A DNA stretch of 64,000 nt, taken from positions 157,176,699 to 157,240,698 of the forward strand of contig NC_092050.1 of assembly GCF_003086295.3 (NCBI RefSeq), read 5' to 3'. This document shows, one piece after another, positions 45,891-56,351 of the stretch; position 1 is the first letter of the stretch; every line of letters begins with the position of its first letter. The notes under the pieces are model-generated. The model had not been told where the DNA came from and did no database searches. It was given only the letters and a program-made list of their open reading frames with translations. The stretch comes from Arachis hypogaea (taxonomy: Eukaryota; Streptophyta; Magnoliopsida; Fabales; Fabaceae). The position numbers and the translations under genes were made by a program.

Positions 45891-46318
45891 CATAATCTAT
45901 AATTTTATATCAATAAATTATAACTTATATATTTTTAAAAATATTTGAAAAGATCAATTTTATATATTGTTTATCCGGAAAAGCTCTGCATACAAGCCAT
46001 TAGGGCTTGTATGCTTTACAAGTTCATTAAACAATAAAACCAAAAAACGCGCCTCTCCACATACGTTGATTACACGCGCTATATAAGATCCCGCGTATAT
46101 CTAACTACCAAATTCAAAAGATTCGTTTTTGTTATTTTGAGATTTGGTTGTTCTTCTTCTCGCGCGTCTTCTCCATCGTTCTTTTCCTCTCCTTTTCTCA
46201 CTGGTATGTTCTTCGTTTACGTTACTTTCTTCTCTCTCTCTCTCTGCAACTCGAGCTTTCGTTTTCTATTTTGATTTGTTGTTTTCTGAAATCAAAGTTT
46301 GAACTCGTTTTGAAGATA

Positions 46319-49300
46319 ATGGATCATTCAACCTCAGATTGTCAGCTGAATCCAGGCGAAGTGGATTATGAATTTGAATCTAACAAAGTTCCTGAGGTTT
46401 GATATACATAGGATTAGTATGAATTTTCTTTCAGTAATTTTCTTTCAGTATGAACACGTTAACATGAATCTGTCGATTCAATGTATTAGTTGTGATTAAT
46501 TACCTGGAATTTATAGCAGACGCTCGGGTGTAGATCAGGTCTTTTTTTGGGTGTATTCTTGCTTGAAGTGTGGGTGTATCTACAGTACTGGTTTTGTTAT
46601 TTTAATTGAGTTGTTGTTGTTCAGGTGTATTATATCAGACATGATTGGATGTGTTTTTAGTTTTTGACATGGTGTATTCCGCAGCCTGTGTATTTACAGT
46701 TTATGGCTTTAAAGGTCATTGTGTAGTTGAGTTGTTGCGGTTCGGGTGTATCATATTAGGCATGATTGGGTGTATTTGAATCATATCTATGGGTGTATTC
46801 ACAGTTTCTGACACGGTGTATTGTGCAGCCTCTCTCGGTTGTTGATGACGAGCTTGTTCCGAAGGTCGGAATGACCTTTACCACCCTTGAAGATGCTGAA
46901 AAATTTTACAGGAACTACGCCAAGGCTGCAGGTTTCTCTACAAGAGTTCGGTGCACAAATAGGAAGGGAAACGAGATTAAGAATCAACTGATTACATGTA
47001 GCAGAGAGGGAAAATGGAAATCTAAAATATCTCTGACCGAGAAGACCAATCCGACAGCCGGTTTAAACTGTCCTACAAGAATTTATATACACACATTGAA
47101 GGATGTCGGTGCTTGGATCATTTCAAAGGTTGTGCTCGATCATTCACACCCCTGCTGTCCAAGCAAAGCAGAGATACTCAAACAGCACAGGGAACTAAGC
47201 ATGTCCATTCGTCGTACAATAGAGAATAACGAGGAGGCTGGTATCAGACCAAGCAAAACCTACCAATCATTTGTTGCGGCTGCCGGGGGTCACCGGGAGT
47301 TAAATTTTATCGAAAAGGATGTGAGGAATTATATTACCAGGGAAGTGCGGAATGTTTCCGAACAAGAAGATGCAAAGGAATTCGGGAAATATTTGTTAAG
47401 AATGAAAGAGAAGAATCAAAATTTCTTTTTTGAGCTCCAACTCGAAGAGGATCAATCGATTAAACTGGCTTTTTGGGCCGATGCAAGAAGCAGAGCTGCC
47501 TTTGAGTATTTCGGAGATGTCATTTCATTCGACACCACCTACAATACAAACAGGTAACAAACTGCCCCTGTTTATGATGCTAAATTAATGTATTTTTACG
47601 AATCCGCAGCAGAGGTGTATATTGGCTGTTCCATTGGGTGTATACGAAGCATTTGTTGGGGTGTACCTAATGATTTTGCATTCTGGACCATGGTAATTTG
47701 TTTCAGGTATAATTTGGTCTGTGGTTCTTTTGTCGGGGTGAATCACCACGGTCAGTCAACACTTCTCGGATGCTCTTTGATGAAGAACGAAGAAATTGAA
47801 TTATTCAAATGGTTATTTCAATGCTGGCTTCGTTGCATGGGAGGAAACGCTCCGAAAGGGTTTCTCACCGATCAGTGCGCATCAATGAAAATGGCTTTAG
47901 AGGCCTGTATGCCAACGACAATTCACCGTTGGTGTATTTGGCACATCATGAAGAAGATTCCTAGCAAATTAAACGGGTACAAGGGACATGCCGATATCGA
48001 ACAAGAAATGAGCCATGTTGTTTGGAACTCTCATAGCAAAGACTCATTCGATAGGAATTGGAATGATTTTCTGCTGAATTTTGGTCTTGCGGACAACAAG
48101 TGGCTTTCAGGTAATGTCTTTTTAAAATCTGCAGCAGAGGTGTATACTGCATGTTCTCTCGGGTGTATTTACAGTCTGTGTTTCGGTGTATTATGCAGAT
48201 CTGTACGAAGACCGTCACATATGGGTTCCTATCTATCTGGATCACCACTTCTGGGCAGGGATGAGAAGCACACAAAGGAGCGAGAGCATGCATTCATTTT
48301 TTAACAAGTATATCACCCGGAACAGCTCGCTTATTCAGTTCGTCAAACAATACGATAATTGCCTCGGAAGCAGGGAGCAAGCAGAGAGAGAATCAGATGC
48401 TGCAGATTTTCATACGGTCATACCGTGTGCAACCAAATCCTCCATTGAAGCTCAGTTTCAAGAGGCGTACACTCACACAAAGTTTAGGAAAGTCCAAGCG
48501 CAATTCAGAGGAAAGGCGAATTGCATCACCATATTAAAGAATTCCGCTCTAGGCTATTCAGTATACGAAGTCGGAGAACAAGTTTCCAGCTCAATATTCA
48601 ACAAGTTCTTGGTTACTTACGACTCAGTTGCAGCCGAGGTAAAATGCCAATGCTTATTATTCGAGTCGAGAGGGATACTGTGCCGTCACGCACTAAGCGT
48701 GTTAAGCTTCGAACAAGTAAGCCAAGTGTTCCCTAGATACATACTGGAACGATGGAGCAAGAAGGTAAAGAGGCGACACACACACATCAAGAGCAGCCAC
48801 GACGAGCCACTGATGGAGCCAAGAAGCAAGAGGTTCGACCAATTGGTTTTTCGTTCGCAAAATATTTGCGAATTTGCCTCCGAATCGGATGAGCTGACTG
48901 CAATTTTGCACCGTGCGTACGATAATGTCATGGCCGAGATGGAATCATTAAAAGCCAAAAGGAAGGGGACATCTTCTTTATCCCACGAAGACGCCAACTT
49001 GGAATCCGTTAACGAGCTTCAAAGCCCGCCAAGGATTCGAACAAGAGGACGTCCAAAAAACAGGCTAGGTTCAAAGCTGGAGAAACAGATTGCAAATGCC
49101 ACAAAGAAGAAGAAGACGAAAGTTTTAAGCGAGGTAAAAGTAATGTTCTTTAAATTTGTGGCGATTGAGTTTATTTTTCTCGTTAATAGGTTAGCTAATG
49201 TGTGAGTGTTATATTCAGATAAACCTGTTTGATGCTGCATCAGCGGCGCATTCAAATTCCAGCCAATATCAAGGACACGTTATGAATTATCAGTTCAGGG

Positions 49301-49320
49301 TACCAGCAGCAGGGGGATAA
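46319..49320 (+). CDS. FAR1/MURA-type MULE transposase
   Basis: Five exons: 46319-46396, 46829-47553, 47707-48110, 48199-49133 and 49219-49320. They join in frame to 747 residues without a stop. Residues ~40-130 form the FAR1 DNA-binding domain (GMTFTTLEDAEKFYRNYAKA; C and H ligands in LNCPTRIY and DHSHPC). The MULE catalytic core has its acidic residues in DVISFDTTYN, GFLTDQCASMKMAL and RSTQRSESMHSFF. A SWIM zinc finger follows (VKCQCLLFESRGILCRHAL), then a basic tail with an AT-hook-like TRGRPKNR. It should bind the element ends and excise or insert it in the nucleus. The host FAR1/FHY3 light regulators descend from such proteins, but the terminal repeats and the ULP neighbour mark this as a transposon gene. 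Intron 1 and introns 2-3 carry GGGTGTAT motifs. Confidence 0.9.
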
Positions 49321-49790
49321 CTCTTTGGGTGTATAGTTTTATAGAATATGGGTGTAAAAGCACTGTTCTTTTGGGTGTATTTTTGTTAATTCACAATTTA
49401 CATATAGACACATATTTAGATACATATAGAACAAAAGCTGTAAAAATTCGCAGGTTATGGATGTATATTTGATTTGATATTTTTCTTCATATTTTAGTAC
49501 ATGTAATTCATACATTTTGAATATAGCACAGACAGTTTGGGTGTATATTTTATGCAATCTTGGGTGTATTATTAGACTTGCGTTGGGTGTAACAGTTTAT
49601 AATTTGCGTTTATATATGCCTTGATTTTTTCCTTCATATTTTACCACCTGTAATACAGCTTTTGAATACATCACAGACAGTTTACCAGCACAGATAGTTT
49701 AACTATGGGAAAAAATATACATGGAATAGAAGTTGTTGATAAATGGCAAATATTTACATTATTTGTTCAATTTACAAACTACCCAGCAGT
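49321..49790. other. Convergent intergenic region between the two MULE genes
   Basis: The first ~270 bases hold six or seven GGGTGTAT-like motifs in plus orientation (about 49326-49592), consistent with the 3' UTR or 3' flank of the transposase gene. The rest is AT-rich. Both genes terminate into this ~470-bp gap. Confidence 0.6.
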
Positions 49791-52777
49791 TGGATTACGC
49801 AGTTTCTATATCAGCAGAATTAATCTGACAAAACGGACTCAATAATACAGAGGATGGCTTCGACAGCCTTATAGCACTACTCTCTCTAATTGCGCGATCT
49901 CTTTGTTTATTCATCTCACTGAATAGTATCCGGGAAGCATACTCCACTCTATAGTGGTCCACCTCCTCCTACAATTAAAAAGTATATTCTTTAGTAAACA
50001 GCAATATTAATTCAGTAAAGTAATACAGAGTTATATAGTTCTAAAGACAGTTACCTGTGGCCAAATATCCCATTCATACTTCCCCTTTTTGATGTTTTTC
50101 GGCTCAATTAACTCCATCCACTTCATAACGTAGATAGCGCAGTCATAGCTGAAAACGAAGAAAATAAATTACAAATCTCATTTACGAAAGTTTGATGTTC
50201 AAAGTCACAAATTTATACCTTGTTTTTTGGCCTGATATTTTAACATATGATGCTTTAATTTTCTTCTCGTTCTTCCCTTTTTGTAGAGGTTCCCCGCCGG
50301 CATATGTTATCAATCTTGAAAATACATATCCCTTAAATAGCAAAACAAATTAGTAATACACCCGAATAAATGCACAAGATACACCAAACTGAATGGACAA
50401 TATACACCCAACACAAATAACGAAATAGACCTATCTATTAAAGTAAAGAAGACAGAGGCAACTTACAGTGAATTTATTAATGGCCTTTCTCTCATCGCTT
50501 GGAGCTTTTTTGTGTAGTGGGTCAAGTATATGACATCTCCGCTTCGTTGTATTTATCAGCCATAACCACCAATGCCCCGAGTGGCAAACAGGAGCAAAAA
50601 TCTGAAGGATTGCCACATTTCAACAGTGTGTTATTTTATTTGGCATATAAGTAAATAAGCGTACTAACAAATTTAGCAAACGAAAACTTACATATGGATG
50701 CGAAGTTAATTTTTTTTCTATCTATGAAGGGAATGAAACTCGGGTAGGCTTCCACCCTAAATTCCTTTTTCGTTTTCGGTGATACGAATTCCCCCTTTGG
50801 GTGATCCGAAAGTGCCATGCTCTGCAAGAATTGCGAAACAAGAAATGTAATACTAAACTTACACCCAATTGAACATAAAAAATACACCAAAATCAATACA
50901 AAAAATACACCCAAAGTTCGTAGAAGTAACACTTACCACAATATCGGGGGGGAGACAGTATATTTGTTCTTGAAACCTCTTTTCATTTTTCTGGTTGAGG
51001 ATGAGGCAGATGGCAGATACAATCTAGAAATATATGCCGAAATCCATTTTACATTAATAAGCATTGCAATTGACTTTGGTGTAAAAACATTAATGTTATT
51101 CTAATATTACCTGAGATTCTATATCACTTTTTGCCTGGAGGGATACAAGGTGCATTCTCATCAAAATGTATTCTCCTTGGCCAATCAGAGTGCACATCTC
51201 CTCATACTCGTTAGTATTGCCATCTGCATCTTCCTTCAGTCTCGTCCCCCAGATGTAGCACTTTTGTTTCATATCATCCGTAATCTGATATAATCCCCCA
51301 GGAGTTTGAAACTTTGCAGAACTTTCTCCCCCAACCCCCCTCTGAATTTGTGGACTTTTGTTTTTTCCCTTCGCCGCACTGCTTGCTATTTTTTGGACCA
51401 AATCATCCAATTGTTCTATCAAATTTGCAGATTCTGGAGATTTTGCCCTTTCTGTCTCCTGCGTTGACGCCCCCTCCTGGCTTGAATCAGTCAATCCAAG
51501 GCTGAATGATGACACCCCTGGATCTGTTTTAGGAACATAGGATGCTGTCCGTGCCATCATCAACAGGGCAGCAGCATCTTCTGCGTCTGGATGACTGCGT
51601 CATCATGTATAAGAATAAGAATAAGAATAAGAATATACGGATGATAAGCAAAGATTGATTTTAGTCTGATGAACTTACATTTTAGTTGGAGCTGGGGGAA
51701 GCGTGGGTGTGGTCTCTTGAAGTTGTTTGGGGGTTTCAGGAGTGCTGCACAGTTATACAAAATTAATCATGGTGTAAAAAAAAACTAATCAGGAACAATA
51801 TACACCCAAACTGTTAGCAAATATACACCCAATACTATTTCTTACGTTTCTGTAATCCCTTCAATCTGTAGCATAGGGGTTTGGGATGCAGGCACAAAAA
51901 TCTGAATCGAGACTCTAAACAAGAAGAAAAAAGAAGGGTTAACAACGCTTTTGAAAATAATAAGGTTATAAGGTTTAAATATTCTTGGAAAACTCACATT
52001 GTAAGCGCATCCGACGGTGTCTGTTCCCTCACAACCATCATATTCGAATCAGCCGGACTCAACCTAAAATACACCCAAAGAAATTCAAGAAATACACCCG
52101 AACAATTCAAAAAGAAGACATGCTTTGTTTTTTGAGAACTTACATACTTGCAGTTTTTGCTTTTTTTTTCTGCCTTTTTTTTCTTGAATAAAATAATAAA
52201 GGGCTTTTTTTTTCTAAAAAATATATATACATAATTAGAAGTAGAAGGGTAATAGAAGAACAAAAGTAACGGTTATTTGAAAGAGAAATTACATGCTCTG
52301 TGACGGCTGGTTTACACTACTCTGTTCTGTGCGTCCTTGAGAGGAAGGATCATCACTTCCCAAGGTCACAGCCGGTATTCTAAAACAGATTTGATGTTAT
52401 TCAGACAAAATAGGATACAAGTATAAAATACACTCAAATGAATGCACAAGATACAACCAACCGAATGGACAATATACACCCAACACAACAAACTTAATAT
52501 CCCAACTTAATAAACAACATACACCCAACTTGATCAACACAATACACCGAAATGGTTCCACAAAATACACCCAAATCATGATAACAAGATTTTATTAAAT
52601 AATAAAGCTTCTTACGTTTCAGAGGACACATAGCGACCTTCTGTCGATCGCAGGTCAGCTTGGTTCTCCCTGCAAAACAAGAAACAATTATTAGTATACA
52701 AAACACACCAAAATATGAAATAGACAGCCCAACAAGACATACCCCTCTGCAGCAGATTTATCAACGTTTTGCCCTAG

Positions 52778-52780
52778 TCA
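52778..52780 (-). other. Premature stop codon in the ULP1-like gene
   Basis: TGA on the minus strand inside the seventh coding exon. A single G-to-A change from TGG would explain it. Frame is maintained before and after the stop, so it looks recent. Confidence 0.7.
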
Positions 52781-53943
52781 TTCATCTAGTTCGTCACTTG
52801 ATATTTCATATGTCTCACTACATTCATAAAAGAAGATGTTAACAAAAATAATTACAATGATAAACGGTAATATAGCTTACGAGGTACTGTACCCGTCAAA
52901 GTATTGATCTTCTTTAGGAGGTGAATCCTCCACAACAACTTTTTTCTTTTTTGGTTGTGTTCTGGGTGGAAAAAAAAGAGTACCAATCAGAAATAAAAAA
53001 TTAATTTTATTACAGAATATTATCCAAAGAAGTGCTTACTTTTTTGGTGATGTTTTTGTCTTTTTCTTTTTCTTTTCCTTCTCCACCGGTGATGATTCTT
53101 CGCTCCTATAAGTTAATAAGAGACACTTCAGTTAATACACGAAATCTTAATAATGAAGCCAAAAGAAAGGAGTAATAATTTCAGGACATTACTCATCACT
53201 TGATTCAGATTCAGATTCTGAATCAGAATCGGACCTCTCTTGACTCTTCTTTCTTTTTCTGGAGTCCATTCTGGAAGGCAAACAATCATTATTTAGAACA
53301 TACTAAAAAAAACACGCAAATGAATGTACAAGATACACCCAACGCAGCAAACGAAACACACCCAGCTTAATAAACAACATACACCCAACGTGATCAACAA
53401 AATACACCCAAGTCGAAAAAAAATTACACCCAAGTATGGTACTTACTTTTTCCCCTTTTTGCTGCGGTGTTTTGTTCCTGAATCCTCTGAGTTTTCTTGA
53501 GTCTCAGACTCAGAGGTAGAAGTGTCACTGTCAGTAGTTTCTTTCTCTGAAGACGATGTTGAACTCGCCTTCCTTTTTTTGTTTTTTTTTATTTCTTTTT
53601 TTTCTTCTTTTTTCATTTTTTCTCTTGCTCTTGTCTCCGCCATCTTCACAATCCCCTGAAACATTAGATATTTTAGCTAGCAGCATTCAGGTAAATAAAA
53701 TACAAGCAACATATTATATTTACTTACCAAAATTTCCTCTCTTTCTGCAGTCATTCTTTCCACCAACTGCTCCTTAGTCCAGTTGGCAATCCAGGGCTTT
53801 GGTGGTCTTTCAGCCCTCTTCTTGCCTTTGTTTTCTGAAAGATGAAAGTATATTATCATCAGGGCGAAGAGGCAGCCATCAATTGCCTTCTTCTTCTTCT
53901 CCTGGTAGTCTGTGATGCCCTTGACCATGAAGGTCAAAACATG

Positions 53944-53957
53944 CCCCCCCCCCCCCC
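53944..53957 (-). repeat. 14-base G homopolymer inside ULP exon 2
   Basis: A run of 14 C on the plus strand encodes glycines in ERNWGGGGHVLTF. The frame is open at this length; a change of one base would break it, so it is a slippage- and sequencing-error-prone site. Confidence 0.9.
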
Positions 53958-54619
53958 AGTTTCTCTCCGATATGTCGTCCATCTTAAAAATTGGGGCCAG
54001 GTGCACGGCCGATATTTTGTTTATCGTCGTTGGCAAAAGGAACGCCATCTGTATGTAGAGGATGAATATCCTCTTGAACATCAGGCGTTCCTCTTCGTTG
54101 CCAACGCCGATTTCCATCATTTCATCGGTAAGACTTTTGAGGGTCTTACCCTGGAATCTTCTATAAATTATTTTGTCATCATCAGAAAGTTTCTTATACT
54201 CAACTTTCTCAGGAAACAGATTTTCTACAAAAAGGAAAACAACAAAGTATCAAAGTCGGTTCAAATACACTCAAGCATCAACCTTAAATACACCCAAGCA
54301 TTAACTTAATATACACCTATAATTTTGAGCTAGTTACCTGTTGCATTGATGCCAAGCGCATCACCTATTGTCTTTGGTGTTATTTGGAAAGAACCATATC
54401 CTGTCTTCAGTCTGTTCTCCCCAAGTTTGAAGTTGTTTGCCAGTTCCCTTAAGAGTTGGTGATCCACCCTTAGTGGTGGGATGTGCATCAACCCACCGAA
54501 TCCGAGATCCCTCACAATTGCCTTCTTCTCCTCAGTCATGTTTCTAAACTTATCACTCAGGAAATGTGTGGCACACTTAAGGTCTTTTGTTTGGTTTCTT
54601 GCTGCCATTTTCTCTGAAA

Positions 54620-55020
54620 CGAAAAATACACCCATATATAAGAGTTAGATACACACATAGATAACAGTAAGATACACCCATAGATATGATTCAGATACAC
54701 TCATTGATAATAGTGAGATACACCCATAGATATGATTCAGATAAATCCATATATATCAGTCAGGTATCACTCAAACATGCTTCAATATCAAATTAATTGA
54801 GATATCAGTAAGATACACGCATATATGAGTCAGATACACCCATTGATAACAGTAAGATACACCCATATGTAAGAATCAGATACACCCATTGATAACAGTG
54901 AGATACACCCATAGATATTATTCAGATACATCCATATAGATATCAGTCAGATATCACTCAACCATGCTTCAATATCAAGCCACATTACAAGGTTAAGCAG
55001 TATACACCCCCAATCTATGG
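54620..55020 (-). repeat. Tandem array of AGATACACCCAT-type repeats upstream of the ULP gene
   Basis: Degenerate ~20-25-bp units (AGATACACCCATAGATAT and variants) are repeated many times. A higher-order repeat of about 180 bp shows in two occurrences of ATCACTCAA-CATGCTTCAATATCAA near 54765 and 54950. On the ULP-sense strand the units read GGGTGTATC. The array lies in the 5' UTR intron or promoter: a donor-like GTAAGT at 55198-55203 (minus) would pair with the acceptor TTTCAG just before the start codon. Confidence 0.7.
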
Positions 55021-55614
55021 AATAAACCCCCAAAAATCAACAACAATAGCAGGAGAACTTAGAACAAGAACGTAGAACGATGTAGAACTTAGAAGAACGA
55101 CGTAGAACTTAGAACAGTGTAACAAAGAAGCAAGAATAATAGTAAACCCTAGAAGAACGACGTAGAAGAAAAGTAAAATATACATGAATCTTAATGAACT
55201 TACGTTGAGTATTGTTGCTTTGTTTTCTCTTCAGATTCTTCACGGAGAGTTTGATGGTATTTTAATGGAGGTTTCGAACAACGATTTGTATATTTTGAAC
55301 TTTGATTTTCGCTCGAAAATGGGAGGGTTTCCTTGTTTTCGAAGCGCTTTGAGAAGTGGAAGAAGTGGAAGAAGTGGAAGAGTCTGCCATACGTAACGGT
55401 TGTAGTGTGGAGCAATCACGCCATGTTATCTCTCTTTATGCGCGTGAGTTCTATTTGGGCTGGGCCAACTTGTAAGCTTGTAAACTTGTATGTGTAGCAG
55501 GCCCGTTGTTTATCTATCAATAAATTATAAATTTTTTATTTATGTCCTATATTAAAATTATATGTAAAAAATAAATATAAATGTTAAATAATTAAGATTG
55601 TTATAATATATATA

Positions 55615-55798
55615 TAATCGAGTCAGCTCACGAGCTAATGAGCTGAGCTTATCCAAACTCAAGCTCGGCTCATTTAATTTATGAGCTCAATTTCAGGCTC
55701 AAGCTTGGTTCACCAGCTCACGAACTTAGCTTATCGAGCTGTTAACGAGTCGAGTTCAAGTTGGCTCATGAGCTAGATTAACTCACTTCCAGCCCCTA
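55615..55798 (-). repeat. Right terminal/subterminal inverted region of the MULE
   Basis: The AGCTC-rich counterpart of 45703-45890, ending CTCACTTCCAGCCCCTA. It is the promoter side of the ULP gene. Confidence 0.7.
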
Positions 55799-55894
55799 GG
55801 AGGGAGCAACTAACAAATAAGAATCATAATAATCACAACACAATAAATCAAAAATAAAAGACACAGCAAAAAGCACTTAATTGAGCAAAGAAGC

Positions 55895-55924
55895 ATGAGC
55901 ATGAGCATGAGCATGAGCATGAGC
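55895..55924 (+). repeat. ATGAGC hexanucleotide repeat at the start codon
   Basis: Five in-frame ATGAGC units create five possible start codons, each followed by serine, at the beginning of the transit peptide. Confidence 0.9.
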
Positions 55925-56350
55925 AGCAGTAGCAGTTACCCAACAAGGGCGTGTTCGCCTTCATCCTCCGTGAGCGTCTCCCCTAACTGCACTTCTTCAT
56001 GGATGATTCTCCCCAAGAACCCTCTCTCACTCCCTCAACCCTCATGCGCCCTCTCACTCCCAACCCCCACGCGCCGTCCCCTAACCGGCCTCGTTAGGTG
56101 CGAGGTCGCAGTTCAACTCTCTTCTCAACAAGACGAAGAAGCAGAAGAATCTTCCAAGGTCAGCAAGGTCGGTGCGCGCGTTAGGGTGAAATCGCCGCTC
56201 AAGGTCTATCATGTTCCCAAGGTTCCGGAGCTCGATCTCGACGGAATGGAAGGTCAGATCAAGCAGTACGTAGGGTTATGGAACGGGAAGCGAATCTCTG
56301 CTAACTTGCCTTATAAGGTTGAGTTTGTTACGGAAATTGAAGGACGTGGC
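55895..56350 (+). pseudogene. Ferredoxin-thioredoxin reductase variable chain, 3'-truncated
   Basis: The frame starts with a Ser-rich chloroplast transit peptide, whose first ten residues are MS repeats from an ATGAGC hexamer array, and continues into the SH3-like variable chain: VGARVRVKSPLKVYHVPKVP, MEGQIKQYVGLWNGKRISAN, LPYKVEFVTEIEGRG. This subunit embraces the catalytic chain that passes electrons from ferredoxin to thioredoxin in the stroma. The normal ending after EIEGRG (PVKFFAHL-type) is missing. Copia gag sequence begins about 56352 and the hybrid frame stops at 56410. Most of the domain is present, but the last residues are lost; function is doubtful. The gene starts only ~97 bp from the MULE end. 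Confidence 0.85.
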
Positions 56351-56351
56351 A

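Larger units (their letters stand above)
49795..54608 (-). pseudogene. ULP1-like (C48) cysteine protease gene of a MULE, with premature stop
   Basis: About 20 exons can be traced, most keeping frame across good GT-AG sites. Exon 1 (54608-54338) starts MAARNQTKDLKCATHFLSDK; exon 2 is 54224-53728. Lysine/serine-rich linker exons span 53655-51679. Exon 14 is 51594-51111. The protease end is in exons 17-20 (50601-49795). Catalytic features of ULP1/SENP proteases are present: His in CHSGHWWLWLI, Asp in HILDPL, Gln in KISGQKT, Cys in YDCAIYVMKW. This fold cleaves SUMO or similar modifiers; transposon copies have unknown targets. In exon 7 a TGA (52778-52780) replaces what would be Trp (ELDE-stop-LGQNVDK), and the exon 16-17 junction (50692/50601) does not keep frame with the obvious sites. 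The copy is thus probably truncated, losing the protease domain. Confidence 0.8.
45703..55798. mobile_element. ~10.1-kb MULE-class transposon with FAR1-type transposase and ULP1-like gene
   Basis: The left end begins TAGGGTCGGAAGTGAGC. The right end, reverse-complemented, begins TAGGGGCTGGAAGTGAG. Both lead into GAGCTC/CTCGAGC-rich subterminal sequence (about 45703-45890 and 55615-55798). GGAGGGA flanks both sides (45693-45699, 55799-55805), a candidate imperfect target duplication. Inside are a plus-strand FAR1/MURA-type transposase (46319-49320) and a convergent minus-strand ULP1-like protease gene (49795-54608). MULEs that carry ULP genes are known as Kaonashi elements; this assignment is by architecture. 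The transposase is uninterrupted, so the element may be recently active. Confidence 0.8.

Noticed and set aside
46319..49320. Host FAR1/FHY3 light-signalling gene
   Set aside because: Terminal inverted repeats, the convergent ULP gene and subterminal repeat arrays mark it as the transposase of a MULE.
51881..52263. Short frames over the ULP exons on both strands
   Set aside because: They are shadows of, or partial readings into, ULP exons 10-12.
55184..55415. Frames on both strands between the ULP gene and the MULE end
   Set aside because: Most likely ULP 5' UTR exon; the minus frame does not join the ULP coding frame after splicing.
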